From Candidatus Levyibacteriota bacterium (GTDB lineage: Bacteria; Patescibacteria; Microgenomatia; Levybacterales; UBA12049): a stretch of DNA of 8,291 nt. The first letter of the stretch is position 1. Each line of letters begins with the position of its first letter. The notes below the pieces were generated by a model. The model was not told the DNA's origin, made no database searches, and saw only the letters and a list, made by a program, of their open reading frames with translations. This document shows, piece after piece, positions 6,501-8,291 of the stretch. The position numbers and the translations under genes were made by a program. Location of the stretch: assembly GCA_016182425.1 (NCBI GenBank), contig JACPGP010000020.1, forward strand, positions 1-8,291, given 5' to 3'.

Positions 6501-7202
6501 GGCATTACCTATATGCGGGATGGTTCGCGAATGGGAGTTTTGCAAAGAGTAGAAGAGGCAAAGGTAGAATCTCCTATTGTGCGCCGGCCAATGGTGGTAG
6601 AGGGTGTTACCTACCAAACAAAGACACCAGTTGGGGAGGCCTTTATTACCATCAACCACAATGAAAAACATGAACCATTTGAAGTATTTATCACCATTGG
6701 TAAATCTGGATCTGATATTGCTGCTATGGCAGAAGCACTAGGACGAACTATTTCTCTTAGCCTTCGTTTGCATGGTGATTTGCCAGCCAGAGAACGTATT
6801 CGCCAAGTAATTGCCCAGCTTGCTGGAATTGGTGGAGCAGGAAGTGTTGGGTTTGGGAAAGATCGGGTGCGTTCTCTTCCCGATGCGGTTGCTAAGGTAC
6901 TTGCCCGTCATTATGGTTTTTCGGTCAATGGAAAAGTAGAAGATGCAAAGCAGCACATTTCTGTAGGGCAAAATGGTGAAGAAAAAGCATTAAGCAATGG
7001 TCCAAACGGGCATGCCACAAACGACGGGTCCCATGGTCATATAGAGCAAACGGGCGTTGTAGTGATGCAGCAGTTAGCAATTGATGCAGATCAATCCTCG
7101 GCCACCAGCCTTTTTGATATTTGTCCAGACTGTGGATCAGGAACGTTAGCTTACGAAGAAGGTTGTAAAAAATGTTATTCATGCGGTTACTCGGCATGTT
7201 GA
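3525..7202 (+). CDS. nrdJ: Adenosylcobalamin-dependent (class II) ribonucleoside-diphosphate reductase NrdJ, intein-containing precursor
   Basis: One uninterrupted frame encodes 1225 residues; removing the intein (residues 160-584) leaves about 800, normal for this family. The enzyme reduces ribonucleotides to deoxyribonucleotides using a thiyl radical generated with adenosylcobalamin, without oxygen or a separate radical subunit. Visible landmarks are C86 in YNCFVVPSP and C729 in WGVCNLASLNL (the active-site disulfide pair), N716-P-C718-G-E720 (thiyl-radical cysteine with Asn and Glu), RRIGLGTLGLADAL, and APTGTTSLLSGASSG from 883 (phosphate-binding region). After a Gly/Asn/His-rich linker (about 1145-1185), the C-terminus is a cysteine cluster (C1200, C1203, C1214, C1217, C1220, C1225), the zinc/redox tail typical of NrdJ. 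No N-terminal ATP-cone is visible. The ATG at 3525 has no SD. It follows nrdR by 7 bp; the adenosyltransferase two genes downstream makes its cofactor. Confidence 0.96.
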   Translation: MKLQGIREKVFLDRYSLKDKEGKPLEKTPEQMWHRVARGIAKVEQPKLRKTWENKFFHAMEDFKFVPGGRVLAGAGTGYAVTFYNCFVVPSPKDSRGGILETLKQMVEIMAHGGGVGINLSSLRPRGFRVKKVNGFSSGPCNWAELFSVATKDIIQQGGCFSADTKIMTHRGLVPIEEIVKSNNTYYAATHQGYKQVTTKFDNGVKDIYEVTTRGGYTVKTTLEHRFLTFDTNGSFYQKPLSDLTIGDSVVHLLGEWSDDLPYVLLDTTLKAPSKYSYGLKDIALPKNLTEDLAFIIGAYDADGSKIHDKYNSDGKGIRIAVAEDKPRDLKGLIDVIKRVFRVDPKIYKGDGAVYDIRVLSSRLNQFLKLNGLLKDYSITVRVPEKIFTSPKSVVEAYIAGVFLGDGTNRGGKGGLRICTVSKEFAQDLQLLLVNLGIPAKIKIQVRKEKNWRTLYTVTVNGATFMQKFLKLLAPYTQKVFDKKPSVRNGFFGWPFNMVERFLYVPHFQRTQARNNPTTSQKSVLFLQQMTPMLQEADKPDIGFLANCIPDAIASITYVGKENVYDLEVEDVHLLSGNGFYTSNSRRGALMLMLWDWHPDIEEFITVKQDLTRINGANLSVCASDEFMEAVKKDKDWNLVFPDRNDPEYDEKWDGILANWKKMGKKVIVHKTVKARYLWDLICQAAWRSAEPGLVFMERYNKWYNNWYWNTINCVNPCGEEGLPAWGVCNLASLNLSAFVGGYSVDKPGEFDYESLADHARIAVRFQDDVVDADSYVYPEIREMQLEGERRIGLGTLGLADALIKMHIRYGSDDAQKVVDKIYQTIRDSAYDESVNIAKEKGAFPKINIKKHLKGYFIKQLPQSIQKKMGKYGVRNSMLLQAAPTGTTSLLSGASSGVEPVYEFEYTHNGRLGKQLVYHSLYGEWKKAHLNDKKPDYFVAANDLTPEDHVKIQATVQKYVDASISKTVNAPNAHTVLDVKKLYMLAYDMGCKGITYMRDGSRMGVLQRVEEAKVESPIVRRPMVVEGVTYQTKTPVGEAFITINHNEKHEPFEVFITIGKSGSDIAAMAEALGRTISLSLRLHGDLPARERIRQVIAQLAGIGGAGSVGFGKDRVRSLPDAVAKVLARHYGFSVNGKVEDAKQHISVGQNGEEKALSNGPNGHATNDGSHGHIEQTGVVVMQQLAIDADQSSATSLFDICPDCGSGTLAYEEGCKKCYSCGYSAC
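4002..5276 (+). mobile_element. Intein with LAGLIDADG homing endonuclease inside nrdJ
   Basis: The insertion spans residues 160-584 of the precursor (425 residues) and splits the conserved class II reductase segment IIQQGG / SRRGALMLML. It starts with C160-FSADTKI (block A), has block B with the T-x-x-H motif T222-L-E-H225, and ends with NVYDLEVEDVHLLSGNGFY-T-S-N584 (blocks F and G; block F His is H573). The +1 extein residue is S585. In the middle are two LAGLIDADG motifs, IIGAYDADG (296-304) and AGVFLGDG (400-407), both keeping the acidic residue before the last Gly (D303, D406), so the endonuclease looks intact and possibly able to home. Splicing should restore QGG-SRRGA. The penultimate residue is Ser rather than the usual His. 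Boundaries are set by the Cys and the Asn-Ser junction and are well supported. Confidence 0.95.
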
Positions 7203-7229
7203 AATATTGTCCACTTACTGCCTCGCTAT

Positions 7230-7631
7230 ATGGAAGACACAAATAGAAGGTTTGCAAATATTTTTCTAGGATTACTTATTCTTGGGATTATTGGGTATTT
7301 TTCGTACGGTTTTTTTGTTGCGAAAGATTCATCGCAAAAGAGTGCGTCTTTTACAGCGCCAGAGAAGCCAACGCCAACGATGATTGTGCTTATTGATTAT
7401 GTTCAATACAAAGGAAAAGTGGGTAAAAATGCCCTACAGCTTTTACAAGAACAAGCATCGGTTGAGCAGGCAACGTCAGGTTTGGTTGTTGCGATTAATG
7501 ACAGGAAAGCAGATAATGCCAAACATGAATATTGGGGATTTTATGTGAATGGTAAACTTGCCCAAGTTGGCCCTGCTGATTACCAGACAAAAGATGAAGA
7601 TGTGATTGAGTGGAAGATAGAAAAATACTAA
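7230..7631 (+). CDS. Membrane-anchored DUF4430 / transcobalamin C-terminal-like domain protein
   Basis: This 133-residue protein has a short N-terminus with R6-R7, one hydrophobic segment (about 8-31, ANIFLGLLILGIIGYFSYGFF), a Ser/Pro/Thr-rich spacer (33-50) and a small beta-rich domain (51-133). By the positive-inside rule the domain faces outward. The domain has the DUF4430 pattern: YKGKVGKNALQLLQEQ, then YWGFYVNGK (101-109), VGPADY (113-118) and D.IEWK near the end. The family corresponds to the C-terminal domain of animal transcobalamin and intrinsic factor; the YW...GxADY...IE order resembles those proteins as recalled. Lying 27 bp after the B12-dependent reductase and directly abutting the cobalamin adenosyltransferase, it is a candidate cobalamin-binding surface protein. 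That role is inference; DUF4430 also occurs in proteins with no shown B12 link. No SD is seen before the ATG. Confidence 0.8.
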   Translation: MEDTNRRFANIFLGLLILGIIGYFSYGFFVAKDSSQKSASFTAPEKPTPTMIVLIDYVQYKGKVGKNALQLLQEQASVEQATSGLVVAINDRKADNAKHEYWGFYVNGKLAQVGPADYQTKDEDVIEWKIEKY

Positions 7632-8156
7632 ATGAAGATCTACACCAAAACAGGGGATAAGGGAGAAACCAGTCTTTTTGGGGGGAAAAGGGTTTCAAAA
7701 GCCTCGTTAAGAGTAGAAGCGTATGGGACGGTTGATGAGCTTAACTCTGCGATTGGTGTTGTCTTAGCCAAGATGGAAAACAAGGAGCTTTCAAATATTC
7801 AAAACGACTTATTTCTCATTGGCACAATGCTTGCAAACCCGAAAGCAAAGATTGTAACAGGGTTACAAAAAAGAGTTGAGGAGTTTGAAACATTGATTGA
7901 TCGTATGACAAGCAAGTTGCCAGAACTTCGCAATTTTATCTTGCCAGGTGGGGGAACAACCGGATCGCTTCTTCATGTTGCTCGTACTGTTTGTCGAAGA
8001 GCCGAGCGACGAGTTGTCGCGTTGTCGCAAAAAGAAAAGGTTGATAGGGCTATTCTCATGTATTTTAATCGTCTCTCTGATCTTTTGTTTACTATGGCGC
8101 GCTACGTAAATCATAAAGAAAAGAAAAAAGAAGTTATCTGGACCAAGATCGGGTGA
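7632..8156 (+). CDS. Cob(I)alamin adenosyltransferase, PduO type
   Basis: This 174-residue protein transfers the adenosyl group of ATP to cob(I)alamin, producing adenosylcobalamin, the cofactor required by NrdJ. It shows the full PduO/ATR pattern: the ATP-binding N-terminus YTKTGDKGETSLFGG (4-18), RVEAYGTVDELNSAIG (27-42, with D35 and N38), FILPGGG (102-108), the helix LHVARTVCRRAER (about 114-126) carrying the conserved RRAER, and YFNRLSDLLFTMARY (144-158). Members act as cytoplasmic trimers with active sites between subunits. The start codon follows the DUF4430 stop immediately (TAA at 7629-7631, ATG at 7632), implying translational coupling, and no SD is present. The TGA stop at 8154-8156 lies within the predicted 5' strand of the cobalamin riboswitch. 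Length is normal for the family. Confidence 0.95.
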   Translation: MKIYTKTGDKGETSLFGGKRVSKASLRVEAYGTVDELNSAIGVVLAKMENKELSNIQNDLFLIGTMLANPKAKIVTGLQKRVEEFETLIDRMTSKLPELRNFILPGGGTTGSLLHVARTVCRRAERRVVALSQKEKVDRAILMYFNRLSDLLFTMARYVNHKEKKKEVIWTKIG

Positions 8157-8224
8157 AGTCGGTGTAATTCCGACACTATGCCGTAACTGTACAGTCAGAT
8201 CCCCGTTAATCCGGCGAAGCCGGA
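8147..8224 (+). promoter_or_regulatory. Cobalamin (B12) riboswitch aptamer, compact form
   Basis: The conserved core of the cobalamin riboswitch is visible in order: GGGTGAAG (8151-8158), GTCGGTGTAATTCCGAC (8158-8174) with a 5-bp stem GTCGG/CCGAC closing the conserved loop, GCCGTAACTGTA (8180-8191) and AGTCAGATCCC (8193-8203). CGGG (8150-8153) can pair with CCCG (8202-8205) to close the aptamer. The hairpin TCCGGC-GAA-GCCGGA (8210-8224) follows, and TGCCG (8179-8183) is complementary to CGGCG (8212-8216, one G-U), a possible pseudoknot. The peripheral P6-side arm is nearly absent, so this is a short variant. It directly follows a cobalamin adenosyltransferase, which fits. Exact ends and the ligand form (adenosyl or hydroxo) cannot be set by eye. 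Confidence 0.85.
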
Positions 8225-8225
8225 C

Positions 8226-8261
8226 TTCCGAGCAGAAGCAGTATTTTGTTGCTCCTCGGAA
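8226..8261 (+). promoter_or_regulatory. Anti-sequestering (antiterminator) hairpin of the riboswitch
   Basis: TTCCGAG (8226-8232) is a perfect complement of CTCGGAA (8255-8261), and AGCA (8237-8240) of TGCT (8250-8253), giving a 7 + 4 bp hairpin with a 9-base loop. It consumes the bases CTC of the CTCCTC arm (8252-8257), so it cannot coexist with the terminator/SD-masking hairpin. It is the expected ON-state structure when cobalamin is not bound. Confidence 0.7.
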
Positions 8262-8276
8262 TAGAGGAGTTTTTTT
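8252..8276 (+). terminator. Riboswitch output hairpin: intrinsic terminator that also masks the Shine-Dalgarno
   Basis: CTCCTC (8252-8257) and GAGGAG (8264-8269) form a 6-bp stem around the loop GGAATA, followed by seven T (8270-8276). That is the form of a short rho-independent terminator. GAGGAG is also an ideal SD placed 7 bases before the ATG at 8277, so forming this stem would block ribosome binding. Either or both mechanisms could operate. The stem is short, which favours translational control. Confidence 0.75.
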
Positions 8277-8291
8277 ATGGAAAGAGAAAGA
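8277..8291 (+). CDS. Start of a riboswitch-controlled gene (partial, runs off the window)
   Basis: An ATG at 8277 lies 7 bases after the strong SD GAGGAG (8264-8269) and opens a frame reading M-E-R-E-R up to the window edge. Only five codons are visible, so no product can be named. Its position behind a cobalamin riboswitch suggests a B12-related role such as uptake, a B12-independent alternative enzyme or further cobamide handling; this is inference. It is the only start codon in the window with a clear SD. Confidence 0.6.

Noticed and set aside
7200..7202. Reading UGA as glycine (Gracilibacteria/SR1 code)
   Set aside because: The UGA after nrdJ falls exactly behind the family's C-terminal cysteine cluster, and the UGA at 8154 ends the adenosyltransferase at normal length, so UGA acts as a stop.
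3525..7202. The 1225-residue length as a gene fusion or assembly error
   Set aside because: The excess is accounted for exactly by a 425-residue intein with recognisable splice junctions; the extein parts join into a normal class II reductase of about 800 residues.
1..8291. tRNA or rRNA genes, CRISPR arrays, insertion sequences
   Set aside because: Coding sequence fills nearly the whole window; the few gaps are short and hold no cloverleaf, no regularly spaced repeats and no transposase or terminal inverted repeats that I can see.

Overview
The window looks like a chromosomal segment of an AT-rich Candidate Phyla Radiation (Patescibacteria) bacterium, most likely Microgenomates-like. The main clues are a secreted DUF5667 protein with the 'LPYPGLLPDSPLYFLK' signature seen in those genomes, short intergenic gaps, almost no Shine-Dalgarno (SD) sequences ahead of start codons, and a class II ribonucleotide reductase carrying an intein. 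UGA is used as a normal stop (nrdJ, cobalamin adenosyltransferase), which argues against the Gracilibacteria/SR1 code. The taxonomy is inference from gene content. All genes are on the + strand.

Left part (1-2851): the 3' end of a probable CMP-kinase-like gene; a good sigma70-type promoter (TTGACT-17 bp-TATAAA) driving a GNAT acetyltransferase; a fusion of two CBS domains to a SAM-dependent methyltransferase; and a secreted DUF5667 protein.

Regulatory gap (2852-3067): a TTGACA-17 bp-TATGAT promoter overlaid by two NrdR boxes exactly 31 bp apart. A second TATAAT lies just before the nrdR start.

Right part (3068-8156): a compact operon-like run of nrdR, nrdJ, a membrane-anchored DUF4430/transcobalamin-C-terminal-like protein, and a PduO-type cob(I)alamin adenosyltransferase. 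NrdR represses ribonucleotide reductase genes. NrdJ is an adenosylcobalamin-dependent (class II) reductase of about 800 residues, interrupted by a 425-residue intein with an apparently intact LAGLIDADG homing endonuclease. The adenosyltransferase makes the cofactor NrdJ needs, and the DUF4430 protein is a candidate for holding cobalamin at the cell surface.

Right edge (about 8147-8291): a compact cobalamin riboswitch begins inside the adenosyltransferase stop codon. Its final hairpin (CTCCTC/GAGGAG followed by seven T) can act as a terminator and also buries the only strong SD in the window, in front of a gene that starts at 8277 and runs off the edge. Together, 2980-8291 reads as a B12-dependent deoxynucleotide supply module with two sensors: NrdR for nucleotide state and the riboswitch for cobalamin.
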